Of a DNA stretch of 64,000 nt, positions 1 through 8,788 are shown in pieces; position 1 is the stretch's first letter; each line of letters begins with the position of its first letter. Made by a program: the position numbers and the translations under genes. Origin of the DNA: Actinomadura oligospora ATCC 43269. Lineage in GTDB: Bacteria; Actinomycetota; Actinomycetes; Streptosporangiales; Streptosporangiaceae. Under the pieces are notes generated by a model. That model had not been told where the DNA came from, searched no databases, and saw only the letters and a list, made by a program, of their open reading frames with translations. The stretch spans positions 1-64,000 of the forward strand of contig NZ_JADG01000022.1 of NCBI RefSeq assembly GCF_000518265.1, written 5' to 3'.

Positions 1-12
1 AGTGGCTTGAAC
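1..12 (+). rRNA. 23S rRNA, last few bases (partial)
   Basis: The window opens with agtggcttga, which resembles the conserved last bases of actinobacterial 23S rRNA (…gccgag-x-ggcttg). It lies about 155 bases before a clear 5S gene, as expected for a 16S-23S-5S operon. Almost all of the 23S gene lies to the left of the window, so the exact 3' end is a guess. Confidence 0.45.
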
Positions 13-168
13 ACACTGAACGTTCAAACCAATCGCTGCTAGAAACAGTTGTTCGCGTCCCTGTGTGGTTCCCAGAAAACAACTGGGCTCCGCTATGAAG
101 TGAATATCCGAGCTTTGACGGCTCGAACGAGACTTGCCAACCCGGTGTTTCAGGGTTGTGCGTTGATC
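13..168 (+). other. 23S-5S internal transcribed spacer
   Basis: This is about 155 bases between the presumed 23S end and the 5S gene. It is less GC-rich than the rest of the window and has no reading frame or tRNA. The short inverted motif aaccc…gggtt at about 139-157, just before 5S, could be part of the processing stem. Confidence 0.7.
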
Positions 169-286
169 GTTCGGTGGTTATGGCGAGGGGGAAACACCCG
201 GTCCCATCCCGAACCCGGTAGTTAAGCCCCTCAGCGCCGATGGTACTGCATGGGAGACTGTGTGGGAGAGTAGGACGCCGCCGGAC
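169..286 (+). rRNA. rrf: 5S ribosomal RNA
   Basis: Length is 118 bases. The 5' end gttcggtgg pairs fully (with G-U pairs) with the 3' end ccgccggac, forming the terminal helix I. The highly conserved inner segments cccatcccgaac and gttaagcccctcagcgccgatggtactgc-type loops are present, as are the closing tgggagagtagg and cgccgcc segments. It is the last gene of an rRNA operon whose 16S and 23S genes lie to the left. Confidence 0.97.
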
Positions 287-298
287 ATATATTGGGTG

Positions 299-336
299 AG
301 GCCCCGCCAGAAATGGCGGGGCCTCACTACTTTTTT
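299..336 (+). terminator. rRNA operon terminator 1
   Basis: The stem ggccccgcc / ggcggggcc (299-323) is followed after a few bases by a run of six T (331-336). It lies 13 bases after 5S, so it is an intrinsic terminator of the rRNA operon. Confidence 0.9.
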
Positions 337-338
337 AT

Positions 339-369
339 GGGCCCCGCCACTTGTGGCGGGGCCCTTTTT
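339..369 (+). terminator. rRNA operon terminator 2
   Basis: A second hairpin (gggccccgcc / ggcggggccc) with almost the same stem as the first is followed directly by five T. The tandem pair gives back-up termination after the heavily transcribed rRNA operon and could also stop the convergent gene at 389. Confidence 0.9.
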
Positions 370-388
370 GCTTGTGGGGCGTTCGGAG

Positions 389-1531
389 TTATTGGTAGGT
401 GGGGATCAGCCAGCGGGCTCGGTAGTAGGCGGTCTTCGTCCTGTTCGGGGTGTACCGGACGGGACGCCAGCCGGGTGGGGAGTAGAGGGTCGCGTAGGGC
501 GTCGTCCAGCTGTGGTAGCCAGGGGCCGAGGCCGGATAGGTGAGCAGGACGCGTCCGGTGGCGGGGTCGTTTCCGATGGATTTCGGTTGGCGGCGGTAGC
601 TGCCCACGTGGTCCGGGGTCGGGTTACCGGCGTTCAGGGTGGCTGTGCCGGGGAAGTCGTTGCAGTAGCGGCGGCCCGCGCCGTCCAGGCCGGGACGGGG
701 CCACTTCACCGCGGTGGGGACGAGTCGGCAGGGCTTGGCGGCGGTCTTGGAGAACTGGGTGATTCCGTTGCTCGTGACGATCCAGAGGCGGTCCTTGCGG
801 CCGTAGACGGGCTGGACGTCGTGGCCGAAGGACGGGACGTTCCTGGACGCCGGATAGGCGGACGAGCGTGGGAGCTTGTAGACGACCGGGGCGCCGAGTC
901 CGCCGGAGCGGTACGGGTACCTGGTCAGTCTGTCGCTGCCGATGGCCCACAGGGCGCGCAGGGACGGGTCGTAGAGCACCTCGTGTGCGCCCGGGAAGGT
1001 CCGTTGTGTGAGGACCTTGGCGGTCTTCCGGGCGAAGATCTTGATGCTGCCGCCGCCCGCGCCCGCGGAGTTGGCGATGGCGACGTTGCCGTCCGGCAGG
1101 AGTTCGACGCCGTGGACGTTGGCGGTGCGGGTGCCGCCGACGTACACCGACCACTTCCGCTGCAGGCCGGGGTAGGTGTAGATGCCGACATAGCCGGACG
1201 CGCCGTCGGCGATGGCCAGGACACGGCCGCCGTACGAACCGCCGGGACGGAGCCTGGCGTCCACCCCGCGGCCCCAGGACGAGACCGGACGCCAGCGCTT
1301 GGCCGGCTGCCACGCCCTGCCGGGCTGAGGGGACGGATAGAACTCGATCGACTTGGTGGCCTCGTTCACGGCCACGACGGGCGTGCCTGTGGCGTCCTCA
1401 TTGAAAGGGGACGCCCAGGCCAGGCCGTCCACGGAGGCCAGGAACGAGGCGGAGAGGGTGGCGGTGATCGCGGCGCGGGCCAGCCCGCGTGGCGGACGGA
1501 CGCCGCCGTGGCGGCCGAAAGAAGGGGGCAT
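389..1531 (-). CDS. Secreted propeller-like protein (DUF6528-like)
   Basis: This 380-residue protein has an N-terminal basic stretch, then a hydrophobic segment ending in an Ala-x-Ala-type site near residues 35-41 (LAWAS), so it is probably exported. The rest consists of short strand-turn units with repeated G-x-V/I-x-I-A/V-x-S patterns (VLAIADGASGYV, NVAIANSAG, LWAIGSDRL, LWIVTSNGI), typical of a beta-propeller. It resembles actinobacterial DUF6528 proteins from memory; no enzymatic function is evident. The ATG is preceded by ggaggag at a good distance. It converges on the rRNA terminators. Confidence 0.75.
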   Translation of the reverse strand: MPPSFGRHGGVRPPRGLARAAITATLSASFLASVDGLAWASPFNEDATGTPVVAVNEATKSIEFYPSPQPGRAWQPAKRWRPVSSWGRGVDARLRPGGSYGGRVLAIADGASGYVGIYTYPGLQRKWSVYVGGTRTANVHGVELLPDGNVAIANSAGAGGGSIKIFARKTAKVLTQRTFPGAHEVLYDPSLRALWAIGSDRLTRYPYRSGGLGAPVVYKLPRSSAYPASRNVPSFGHDVQPVYGRKDRLWIVTSNGITQFSKTAAKPCRLVPTAVKWPRPGLDGAGRRYCNDFPGTATLNAGNPTPDHVGSYRRQPKSIGNDPATGRVLLTYPASAPGYHSWTTPYATLYSPPGWRPVRYTPNRTKTAYYRARWLIPTYQ

Positions 1532-1650
1532 GGACGCTCCTCCCGAACGACGACGAGAGAGCGCCCATGGTCGCGATCAGCGGTGCGTGATGTCGAGCCT
1601 GTAGGGGTTTTTCCTCGACATCTGAAAAGGAGCGGGGGAAGGAATCGGCC

Positions 1651-3303
1651 TTAGATGTCCTCGCCTGACAAAACGGCGTCCGCGTCGACGATCCGGTAGG
1701 CGTATCCCTGCTCGGCGAGGAAGCGCTGGCGGTGCGCCGCGTAGTCCTGGTCGAGGGTGTCGCGGGCGACGACGGCGTAGAAGCGGGCGCCCGCGCCGGA
1801 CGCCTTGGGCCGCAGGAGCCGTCCGAGGCGCTGGGCCTCCTCCTGCCGGGAGCCGTACGCGCCGGACACCTGGACGGCGACCGTGGCCTCGGGCAGGTCG
1901 ATGGAGAAGTTGGCGACCTTGGACACGACCAGGACGTTCTGCTCGCCGGAACGGAACGCGTCGAAGAGCCGCTCGCGTTCCTTCACCCGGGTCTCGCCCT
2001 TGATGACCGGGGCGCCGAGGAGCTCGCCCAGCTCGTCCAGCTGGTCGATGTACTGGCCGATGACGAGCAGCTGCTCGCCCTCGTGCCGCTTGACCAGCGC
2101 CTGGACGAGGCGGGTCTTGGTGTCGGTGGTGGCGCAGAAGCGGTAGCGCTCCTCCGGTTCGGCGGTGGCGTAGGCGAGCCGCTCGGAGTCGGTGAGGGTG
2201 ACGCGGACCTCGACGCAGTCGGCGGGGGCGATCCAGCCCTGGGACTCCATGTCGCGCCAGGGGGCGTCGTAGCGCTTGGGGCCGATCAGGGAGAAGACGT
2301 CACCCTCGCGGTTGTCCTCGCGGACGAGCGTGGCGGTGAGGCCGAGGCGGCGGCGCGCCTGGAGGTCGGCGGTCATCCGGAAGATCGGCGCGGGCAGCAG
2401 GTGCACCTCGTCGTAGACGACCAGGCCCCAGTCGCGGGCATCGAACAGCTCCAGGTGCGGGTACACGCCCTTCCGGCGGGTCGTCATGATCTGGTAGGTG
2501 GCGATGGTGACCGGGCGGATCTCCTTCTTCGCGCCGGTGTACTCGCCGATCTCGTCCTCGGTGAGGGTGGTGCGGCGGAGCAGCTCCTGCTTCCACTGGT
2601 GCGCGGAGACGGTGTTGGTGACCAGGATCAGCGTGGTCGCCTTGGCCTTCGCCATGGCCGCGGCGCCGACGGTGGTCTTGCCGGATCCGCAGGGCAGGAC
2701 GACGACGCCGGAGCCGCCGTGCCAGAACGCGTCGGTGGCCTCGCGCTGGTAGGGGCGCAGCTCCCAGCCGTCCTCGTCCAGGTGGATGGGGTGGGCCTCG
2801 CCGTCCACGTAGCCGGCGAGGTCCTCGGCGGGCCAGCCGAGCTTGAGCAGGGCCTGCTTGAGGGCGCCGCGCTCGCTGGCGTGGACGGCCACCGCGTCGT
2901 CCCCGATCCGGTCGCCGATCATGCCCTTGATCTTCTTGGCGCGCAGCACCTCCTCCAGCACCGCGCGGTCGGACGAGGAGAGCACCAGGCCGTGGACGGG
3001 GTCCTTCTCCAGGCGGAGGCGGCCGTAGCGGGCCATGGTGTCGGCGACGTCCACGAGCAGGGCGTGGGGGACGGGGTAGCGGGAGAACTTCAGCAGCGCG
3101 TCCACGACCTGCTCGGCGTCGTGCCCGGCGGCGCGCGCGTTCCAGAGCGCGAGCGGGGTCACCCGGTAGGTGTGGACGTGCTCGGGCGCGCGTTCCAGCT
3201 CGGCGAACGGCGCGATCTCCTGCCGGCAGGCGTCGGCCAGCTCGTGGTCGACCTCCAGCAGCAGCGTCTTGTCGGACTGGACGATCAGCGGCCCATCGGT
3301 CAC
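1651..3303 (-). CDS. ercc3: DNA repair helicase, XPB family
   Basis: This 550-residue superfamily 2 helicase matches bacterial XPB (M. tuberculosis Rv0861c type). XPB is a 3'-5' DNA translocase/helicase related to the eukaryotic TFIIH subunit. The N-terminal region (1-160) is the XPB-specific damage-recognition-like domain. Walker A PCGSGKT is at 204-210 and the DEVH box at 298-301. TATLVRED at 323-330 contains the XPB-typical RED motif. The motif VI region QRLGRLLRP is near the C-terminus. It follows the Helicase_C_3 protein on the same strand after 264 bases, the usual actinobacterial pairing. Its own promoter may lie in that gap. Confidence 0.95.
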   Translation of the reverse strand: MTDGPLIVQSDKTLLLEVDHELADACRQEIAPFAELERAPEHVHTYRVTPLALWNARAAGHDAEQVVDALLKFSRYPVPHALLVDVADTMARYGRLRLEKDPVHGLVLSSSDRAVLEEVLRAKKIKGMIGDRIGDDAVAVHASERGALKQALLKLGWPAEDLAGYVDGEAHPIHLDEDGWELRPYQREATDAFWHGGSGVVVLPCGSGKTTVGAAAMAKAKATTLILVTNTVSAHQWKQELLRRTTLTEDEIGEYTGAKKEIRPVTIATYQIMTTRRKGVYPHLELFDARDWGLVVYDEVHLLPAPIFRMTADLQARRRLGLTATLVREDNREGDVFSLIGPKRYDAPWRDMESQGWIAPADCVEVRVTLTDSERLAYATAEPEERYRFCATTDTKTRLVQALVKRHEGEQLLVIGQYIDQLDELGELLGAPVIKGETRVKERERLFDAFRSGEQNVLVVSKVANFSIDLPEATVAVQVSGAYGSRQEEAQRLGRLLRPKASGAGARFYAVVARDTLDQDYAAHRQRFLAEQGYAYRIVDADAVLSGEDI

Positions 3304-3465
3304 GAGAACGGTGCCCCCAAGCTCATCGGACGGCGGGTGGGACGGGGTCGGCGGGCGGACGCGTCGTCCGCGCCGCTGCCCGCGCGCATGGGACGTCCAC
3401 GGCGGGACGGTCTGCGCACGTTACCCCGAGAACACAACGTTCCGGCACCTCCGGGCTCTTCCCGA

Positions 3466-3494
3466 GGGTGTCCGCTGTGACGTAGCGGACACCC
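3466..3494. terminator. Perfect 11-bp hairpin between the Helicase_C_3 gene and XPB
   Basis: gggtgtccgct / agcggacaccc with a 7-base loop. No T-run follows on either strand. It lies about 75 bases beyond the stop of the 3568-5931 gene, so it may be a tail-less actinobacterial terminator or an mRNA-stabilising stem before XPB. Confidence 0.55.
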
Positions 3495-3508
3495 CCGGTC
3501 GCCGAGGA

Positions 3509-3534
3509 GGCGCGCAGATCAGGCGCGCAGATCA
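3509..3534. repeat. 13-bp tandem direct repeat (2 copies)
   Basis: ggcgcgcagatca occurs twice head to tail. It lies in the gap between the Helicase_C_3 stop and the XPB start, beside the hairpin at 3466-3494. It could be replication slippage or a doubled protein-binding site. Confidence 0.6.
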
Positions 3535-3567
3535 GGCGGGCTTGATCAGGGACCCCTGCCCCAGGGG

Positions 3568-5931
3568 CTATTCGGGGGCGAGTTCGGTGACGCCGGTGAT
3601 GCGGTGCAGGGCGAAGCGGTGGACGGCCGCGCGGGTCGCGTCGAAGCCGGTCAGGAAGCCGCCCTCGACGCGGATCGGCTCGACGATGCGGCTGGACGCC
3701 TGGCCCTGCTGGTCGAGGTAGCCGATCCAGACGCGGACGCCCTTCTCGACCGCGCCGCGCAGCAGCTCGACGGTCGCGACGGCGGGGGATCGGGGCGGCT
3801 CGCCGTCCGGGCGTCCGGCGGCCTGGCGGGCCGCGCCGAGCCGGGACGCCTCCTCGCCCGCGCGCAGCGCCCGGACGGTCGCGATGATCACCGAGTCCTC
3901 GGCGGCGTCGGCCGGACGCAGCCGGACGATCTCGGTGGACGGCGGGGGCTCCGCGCGCCGGGCGTCCGGGCGGGTGACGATCACGCCGCCGCCCGGGGAC
4001 TCGGCGACCGGGGCGAGGCCGAGCCCGCGCAGCCCGGTCAGCAGGTCGGCGCGGCCCAGCCCGGACGCGAGGACGGTCGGCGCGAGCCGGTGCAGGCGCA
4101 GCGGGTCCGCGCGGCGGTCGGCGAGGATCTCGTCCAGCGTGGCCGGGTTGTCGGCGCGGACGTAGGAGACCAGGGACCCGACGCGGAGCTGGCCGTGCCT
4201 GCGCGCGACGTCCTCGACCAGGTAGGCCAGCGGCTGCGGGACGGGCGTCGCGGAGTGCCTGGTCAGCATGTCGAGCAGGTCGGCGGCGGAGCGTCCGGCG
4301 TCCAGGGCGCGGCGGACGGACTCGGCGGTGAACCGGTAGACCGTCGCGCCGCCGGTCGACTCGACGTCGGCGGTGAGCGCCAGCTCGCGGCCGAGGTCGG
4401 TGACGAGGGGGCCGGGCGCGACGGCCGTCAGGTCGGCCTGGATGAGCACCTTGTCGCCGGGCTCGGGGAGGTGCTTGGCGAGCGTGGGCTCGGGGTCGGC
4501 GCCGTCCAGCAGGTCGCGGGCGAAGGGGGCGAGGACGCCGTAGCCGGTGAGGCCGAGGACGGCGGCTTCGCGCAGCGTCCAGTCCACGAGCCGGTCGCGG
4601 AGCGGGCCGCCGCGGCGGGGCTGGAGCCAGTCGAGCCGTTCGCGGACGGCCGTCGGGGTGACCGGGATCCCGGCGGGGGCGTCCGCGAGGATCGCCAGGG
4701 CCGCGTGCCGGGTCGTGGGGGCGCTGCCGTGCCGGGCGGACTCGCTGAGCGCGTTGACCAGCCGGTCGCGGTCGTCGCGCTCGCCGACCAGGCCGGGGAC
4801 GCGGTCGGTGCGCAGCCAGCCGTGCGCGAGCTCGGTCCAGCGGCCGGCGATGTCGCGGCGCAGCCACAGGTCGTAGGCGGGCGTCGGCAGCCACTCGCCG
4901 TCCAGGTCGCCGGACCGGGTGAGCAGGCCCGCGGCCTGGGCGATCTCGGCGAGCAGCGCGGCCCGCCACTCCGGGACGTCCAGCAGGGTGGCGGCGGCGC
5001 GCAGGTCGCGGACGGCGAGCCCGCCGCTGCGCAGTACCGGCGGCGGCTCCAGGCTCCAGCGCTCCAGCAGCTCCTCGATCTCCCGGACGACCGTGAACGC
5101 CTCGCCCGCCGCGCCGCGCACGACGGTGTCCTCGGCGCGGGCGCGCGCGTCCGCGCCGAGCGCGGGCGGGTCGGCGGCGAGGTCGCGGAACAGGTGGCCG
5201 CCGCGCAGGTGGAGGGCGACCTCGCGCGGGACGGTCACGGTGCGGTCGTCCTCGGCGGCGAGCAGGCCGCGCGCGAGGAGCCGTTCGACCGGGGTCTCGG
5301 CGGTGTCGAGGCGGACCGGACGGCGGGCGTCGGCGACGCGTCCGACCGGCGGGCCCCAGGCGAGCCGGTCGAGGGCGGCGCGGGCCTCGTCCCCGGCGTC
5401 CGCGATCAGGCCGGACGGGTCGGCGAGCCGTTCGGCGACCAGGGCGATCAGGCGGCCCGCGTCGGTGAAGCCGCGCGGGACGTCGCCGTCGAGGTCGGTG
5501 ACCAGGGCGGTGAGCCGGTCGACCGGGTAGGAGGCGAACACCTCGGCGGCGGGCGGGCCGAGGCCCGCGGGGTGCGGCAGGGCCTGCCGGACGCCGGGCG
5601 CGGCCCGGGACGTCCGGGGGCCCCAGACCAGGGCGTCGCGGCGCAGCGTGGCGAGCGCGGCCGACACCGCGCGGCGCGGCGCGGGCAGCGCCGCCGCCAG
5701 GTCGGCGACGCGGACCGGGTCCGGCAGCACGAGGACCCCGGCGAGGACGGCCAGGGAGAACGCGTCGAGCCGGTCCAGGGCGCGGGACACCGCGGCGGGC
5801 GTCCCGGCCCGGGCGGCGAGCGCGGTCAGGTCGGCGGGGACGGGCGCGACCAGCTCCGGGCGCGCCGCGAGCAGGGCCCGCAGCTCGTCGTCGTCGCGGG
5901 AGCGCAGCCAGTCCGCGAAGCTGTCCACCAT
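3568..5931 (-). CDS. Helicase-associated (Helicase_C_3) protein with WYL-like C-terminus
   Basis: This 787-residue protein is rich in short Leu/Ala helices. The N-terminal half has winged-helix-like units (VADLAAALPAPRRAVSAAL). The middle has the Helicase_C_3/XPB-Ssl2-like N-terminal signature (DKVLIQADLTAVAPGPL followed by ADVESTGGATVYRFT). The last about 70 residues (EKGVRVWIGYLDQQG … VEGGFLTGFDATR) look like a WYL-type ligand-sensing fold. It lacks a Walker A motif, so it is not itself a helicase. It is the M. tuberculosis Rv0862c-type partner always found next to XPB. A role as XPB regulator or DNA-binding partner is inference. The TetR gene ends 16 bases upstream on the same strand. Confidence 0.85.
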   Translation of the reverse strand: MVDSFADWLRSRDDDELRALLAARPELVAPVPADLTALAARAGTPAAVSRALDRLDAFSLAVLAGVLVLPDPVRVADLAAALPAPRRAVSAALATLRRDALVWGPRTSRAAPGVRQALPHPAGLGPPAAEVFASYPVDRLTALVTDLDGDVPRGFTDAGRLIALVAERLADPSGLIADAGDEARAALDRLAWGPPVGRVADARRPVRLDTAETPVERLLARGLLAAEDDRTVTVPREVALHLRGGHLFRDLAADPPALGADARARAEDTVVRGAAGEAFTVVREIEELLERWSLEPPPVLRSGGLAVRDLRAAATLLDVPEWRAALLAEIAQAAGLLTRSGDLDGEWLPTPAYDLWLRRDIAGRWTELAHGWLRTDRVPGLVGERDDRDRLVNALSESARHGSAPTTRHAALAILADAPAGIPVTPTAVRERLDWLQPRRGGPLRDRLVDWTLREAAVLGLTGYGVLAPFARDLLDGADPEPTLAKHLPEPGDKVLIQADLTAVAPGPLVTDLGRELALTADVESTGGATVYRFTAESVRRALDAGRSAADLLDMLTRHSATPVPQPLAYLVEDVARRHGQLRVGSLVSYVRADNPATLDEILADRRADPLRLHRLAPTVLASGLGRADLLTGLRGLGLAPVAESPGGGVIVTRPDARRAEPPPSTEIVRLRPADAAEDSVIIATVRALRAGEEASRLGAARQAAGRPDGEPPRSPAVATVELLRGAVEKGVRVWIGYLDQQGQASSRIVEPIRVEGGFLTGFDATRAAVHRFALHRITGVTELAPE

Positions 5932-5947
5932 GGCCCGGGACGCGGCC

Positions 5948-6568
5948 TCAGGAGGAGGCGGGCGTGCGGTCCAGGTTGACCAGGCCGAGGCCGAGCCGGG
6001 CCCAGCCGTCCACGAACCGCTTCTCGTCGATCCGGGTCGGCGGCTCGTACATCGACTCGTTGGCCAGCCAGTAGTTCACCACCGCGCCGCCGAGGATCGA
6101 GGCGATCGCGGCCCAGTCCTCGTCGGAGTCCGCGAACTCGGGCTGCTGGGAGAGCCAGGTGGCGATGCCGTCGTAGAGCGGGTTGACGATGCCCTCGCGC
6201 ATCTCCGCGACCAGGTTGGGGAACTGGTCCAGGTCGCGGAACAGGACGCGGATGAGGTCCTGCTCCTCGCGCATCTTGGCCAGCCCGGCCTGGCAGGTCA
6301 TCCGGAGCCGGACCTCGAGCGGCCGTCCCTCGTACTGGATGGCCTGGTCGAGGACGTCGCTGACCTGCTGCCGGGTGCGCTCGATGTGCTCGCGGATCGC
6401 GGCCGAGAGCACCTCCTCCTTGGATCGGAAGTGCCGGTACAGCCCGCCCGCGCCGGGCGACAGGCCCGCCGCGGCCTCGATCTCGGCGACCGACGTCGCG
6501 GCGTAGCCCCGGTCGGCGAAGAGCCGGAGCGACTCGGCCACGATGCGCTCGCGCGTAGAAGTCGTCAT
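5948..6568 (-). CDS. TetR family transcriptional regulator
   Basis: 206 residues. The N-terminal TetR DNA-binding domain is clear at residues 1-50: RERIVAESLRLFADRGYAAT, then VAEIEAAAGLSPGAGGLYRHF with the Y-x-H-F signature, then SKEEVL. The C-terminal ligand domain is all-helical and unspecific. ATG start with gaggggaac upstream. It lies 16 bases before the Helicase_C_3 gene and may be co-transcribed with it. It is divergent from the GNAT-like gene at 6742. The 170-base gap between them would hold its operator. Confidence 0.93.
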   Translation of the reverse strand: MTTSTRERIVAESLRLFADRGYAATSVAEIEAAAGLSPGAGGLYRHFRSKEEVLSAAIREHIERTRQQVSDVLDQAIQYEGRPLEVRLRMTCQAGLAKMREEQDLIRVLFRDLDQFPNLVAEMREGIVNPLYDGIATWLSQQPEFADSDEDWAAIASILGGAVVNYWLANESMYEPPTRIDEKRFVDGWARLGLGLVNLDRTPASS

Positions 6569-6741
6569 GTTTGTGTGTTCCCCTCCGTAAGAAGGCTAAG
6601 GCATCCGGGAGCGGCCATGCCTCAGGCCCACTCGGCGCGCGCCCGAAAACCCGATCTCCGCGTTCGGCCGGGCCGCCTGGGGCTAGAGTCGTTGGCTTCG
6701 CGCCCGTCGCCGGGAGGGGCCGGAACCGGGAAGGGGCGTCG

Positions 6742-7278
6742 ATGGCGATGTCGCCGCGGACGGGAGGCCGGGCGGCCTTCCTGCCCGAGGATTTCGTGGT
6801 CCCCACGCTGGTGGCCGGCCAGGGTTTCCGGATCCGTCCGATCACCGTGCACGACGCCATGCGCGACTACTTCGCGGTCATGGACAGCCTGGACGCGCTG
6901 CGCGAGCGCTTCCACGCCGAGTGGGGCTGGCCGCATCCGGACCTGACCGCCGAGCAGGCCCTGGTGGACGTGGCGTGGATGCAGAAGGAAGGGCAGCTGC
7001 GCCGCCAGTTCACCTACGTGGTGACCACCCCGGACGAGGAGCGCCAGCTCGGCCGCATCCACGTGCTGCCCGCCGAGCGGGACGCCGAGGACGGCGCGCA
7101 GGCCGTCCTGCTGTTCTGGGTCCGCTCCGGCGGTGACCATCCCGGCCTCGGCAAGGAGCTGGCCGAGTTCGTCCGGCACTGGGTGGACGCGTCGTGGCCG
7201 TTCGAGGCCGTGCGGATCCTGGACCCGGACGGCGGGCCGTCCGAGCTGGTCGAGTCGTCCCCGCTCGAGGCCTTCTGA
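6742..7278 (+). CDS. GNAT-like acetyltransferase domain protein
   Basis: About 178 residues from ATG 6742 (aaggggcgtc just upstream; a second ATG two codons later is possible). It contains FRIRPITVHDAMRDYFAVMDS, the typical beta1-alpha1 opening of GNAT proteins, and a later region (RQLGRIHVLPAE … AVLLFWVRSG … GLGKELAEFVRHWV). The spacing resembles acetyl-CoA binding strands, but the classical Q/R-x-x-G-x-G/A loop is degenerate (HPGLGKEL). Substrate unknown. It is divergent from tetR and convergent with the small membrane gene at 7311. Confidence 0.65.
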   Translation: MAMSPRTGGRAAFLPEDFVVPTLVAGQGFRIRPITVHDAMRDYFAVMDSLDALRERFHAEWGWPHPDLTAEQALVDVAWMQKEGQLRRQFTYVVTTPDEERQLGRIHVLPAERDAEDGAQAVLLFWVRSGGDHPGLGKELAEFVRHWVDASWPFEAVRILDPDGGPSELVESSPLEAF

Positions 7279-7310
7279 CGTTCCGGGGCGCCCTGGCCTT
7301 CGGGGCGCGG

Positions 7311-7697
7311 CTACCGGACGCGGCGGACGAGGGCGACCAGGATCCGGCCGATCACCAGGTAGACCACGGCGGCGAGGCCGTAGTTGACGGCCACCTCGGC
7401 CTTGTGGTTCTCCGGCTGGAAGACGTCCCTGAACTGCCAGGCGAGGTCGTCGGCCCAGCCGCTGATCCGGTGCACCAGCGCGTTGCCGGTGTTGGCGTCG
7501 AACGCCACGAAGACGATGTGGACGGCCAGGATCAGCACGACCACGGTCGTCACGATCGAGATCAGCGTCACGATCCAGGCGACCGCGCGCTGCCGGGCGG
7601 CCCCCAGCCCGCCGCCGTCGCCGGACGGCCCGAGGCGTCGGGTCCGGGACGTTCCGCCGGGCTCGGTGCGGGAGGCGGAGTCTCGCTCTTGCGTCAT
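7311..7697 (-). CDS. Small integral membrane protein, unknown function
   Basis: 128 residues from the ATG at 7697, which is preceded by a strong aaggaggg at 7-base spacing. The N-terminal 35 residues are polar and charged. TM1 is approximately AWIVTLISIVTTVVVLILAV and continues into HIVFVAF. TM2 is YGLAAVVYLVIGRILVALV, followed by a basic C-terminus. The loop between them (about 30 residues with an amphipathic WADDLAWQF segment) is probably extracellular. No family function recognised. Confidence 0.8.
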   Translation of the reverse strand: MTQERDSASRTEPGGTSRTRRLGPSGDGGGLGAARQRAVAWIVTLISIVTTVVVLILAVHIVFVAFDANTGNALVHRISGWADDLAWQFRDVFQPENHKAEVAVNYGLAAVVYLVIGRILVALVRRVR

Positions 7698-7990
7698 GGC
7701 ACCCTCCTTGGGCCGCGCATGGGACTTTCGAGACCGGCGTTTTCCCTGGTGGCGAGGTTGGTGCAGGGGGCGGCGGGGATAACTCCACCAGGCACCGCCA
7801 CAACACCGCACCGGAGTGACACCGGCCGCGTACACAGCTCCCGCGCTCTCCTACTCGGATCCCGTCGCATCGCCACTACCGGGAGAGCGCGGGTACGCGT
7901 GTTCCGGGTGCGTTGTGTCGGGCGGAAGGGTGGGCGGCCGGTGGCCGCCACCGGCGGAACCGTCATACCCTCCCCTTTACCCTTTGGGAC

Positions 7991-8680
7991 GTGCCTTACC
8001 AAGAGCCCTTCGCCATCGGATTCGACCTCGACCTGACCCTGGCCGACACGCGGGAGGGGATCGCGGCCGTCTACCGGGCGCTCTCCGAGGAGACCGGCGT
8101 CCCGATCGACACCGGCGCGGTCGTCCGGCGGATCGGGCCCCCGCTGGAGGTGGAGATCGGCCACTGGTTCCCGCCGGAGCGGGTTCCGGAGATGGCCGCC
8201 CGGTACCGCGCCGTGTACGCGGACATCGCGATCCCGGCGACCGCCCTGATGGCTGGGGCGCGCGAGGCGATCGACGCCGTCCGGGCCCTCGGCGGACGGG
8301 TCGTCGTGGTGTCCGGCAAGAACCAGGCCGACACCGAGCGGACCGTCCGGTACCTCGCCCTGCCGGTGGACGCGGTGGTCGGCGGGCTCTTCGGCCCTGA
8401 CAAGGGCGCGGCGCTGCGCGAACACCAGGCGTCCGCGTACGTGGGTGACCACATCGGCGACGTGGACGCCGCTCGCGCCGCGCAGATCACCTCGGTCGGC
8501 GTCGCCACGGGCTCGTTCGACGCCGCGGCGCTCGCCGACTACGGCGCGGACGTCGTCCTGCCCGACCTGCGCGCGTTCCCGGATTGGCTGACCCGCCGTT
8601 ACGGGGACCGAAACCCGAACGGTCATCAGGAAGGGCGTCCGGACGGATATTCGGATGCCGTCCCGGACGTTCGCAGGTAG
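7991..8680 (+). CDS. HAD family hydrolase (phosphatase-like)
   Basis: 229 residues from GTG 7991. HAD motif I is FDLDLTLAD near residues 11-19, with the nucleophile Asp and the DxD general acid. A helical cap domain follows (residues about 20-90), then motif II VVVVSGK. The motif III lysine is in FGPDKGAALREH, and motif IV is YVGDHIGDVDAARAA. This set predicts a Mg-dependent phosphatase of the Gph/phosphoglycolate type, substrate unknown. There is no obvious ribosome binding site, so the mRNA may be leaderless. Confidence 0.85.
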   Translation: MPYQEPFAIGFDLDLTLADTREGIAAVYRALSEETGVPIDTGAVVRRIGPPLEVEIGHWFPPERVPEMAARYRAVYADIAIPATALMAGAREAIDAVRALGGRVVVVSGKNQADTERTVRYLALPVDAVVGGLFGPDKGAALREHQASAYVGDHIGDVDAARAAQITSVGVATGSFDAAALADYGADVVLPDLRAFPDWLTRRYGDRNPNGHQEGRPDGYSDAVPDVRR

Positions 8681-8788
8681 CTTCGGCCCGTGCCCCGCAA
8701 GGGTTTCCGGCGTCCCGCGCGTGTTCTCCGGCAGTCGGTGAGGCACTAATCTTGAGGGCCAACCAGAAGCGAGCTAGACGAGGTTCCC

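Noticed and set aside
13..168. tRNA gene in the 23S-5S spacer
   Set aside because: No cloverleaf arms or TΨC-like ggttcga sequence at the right spacing were found.
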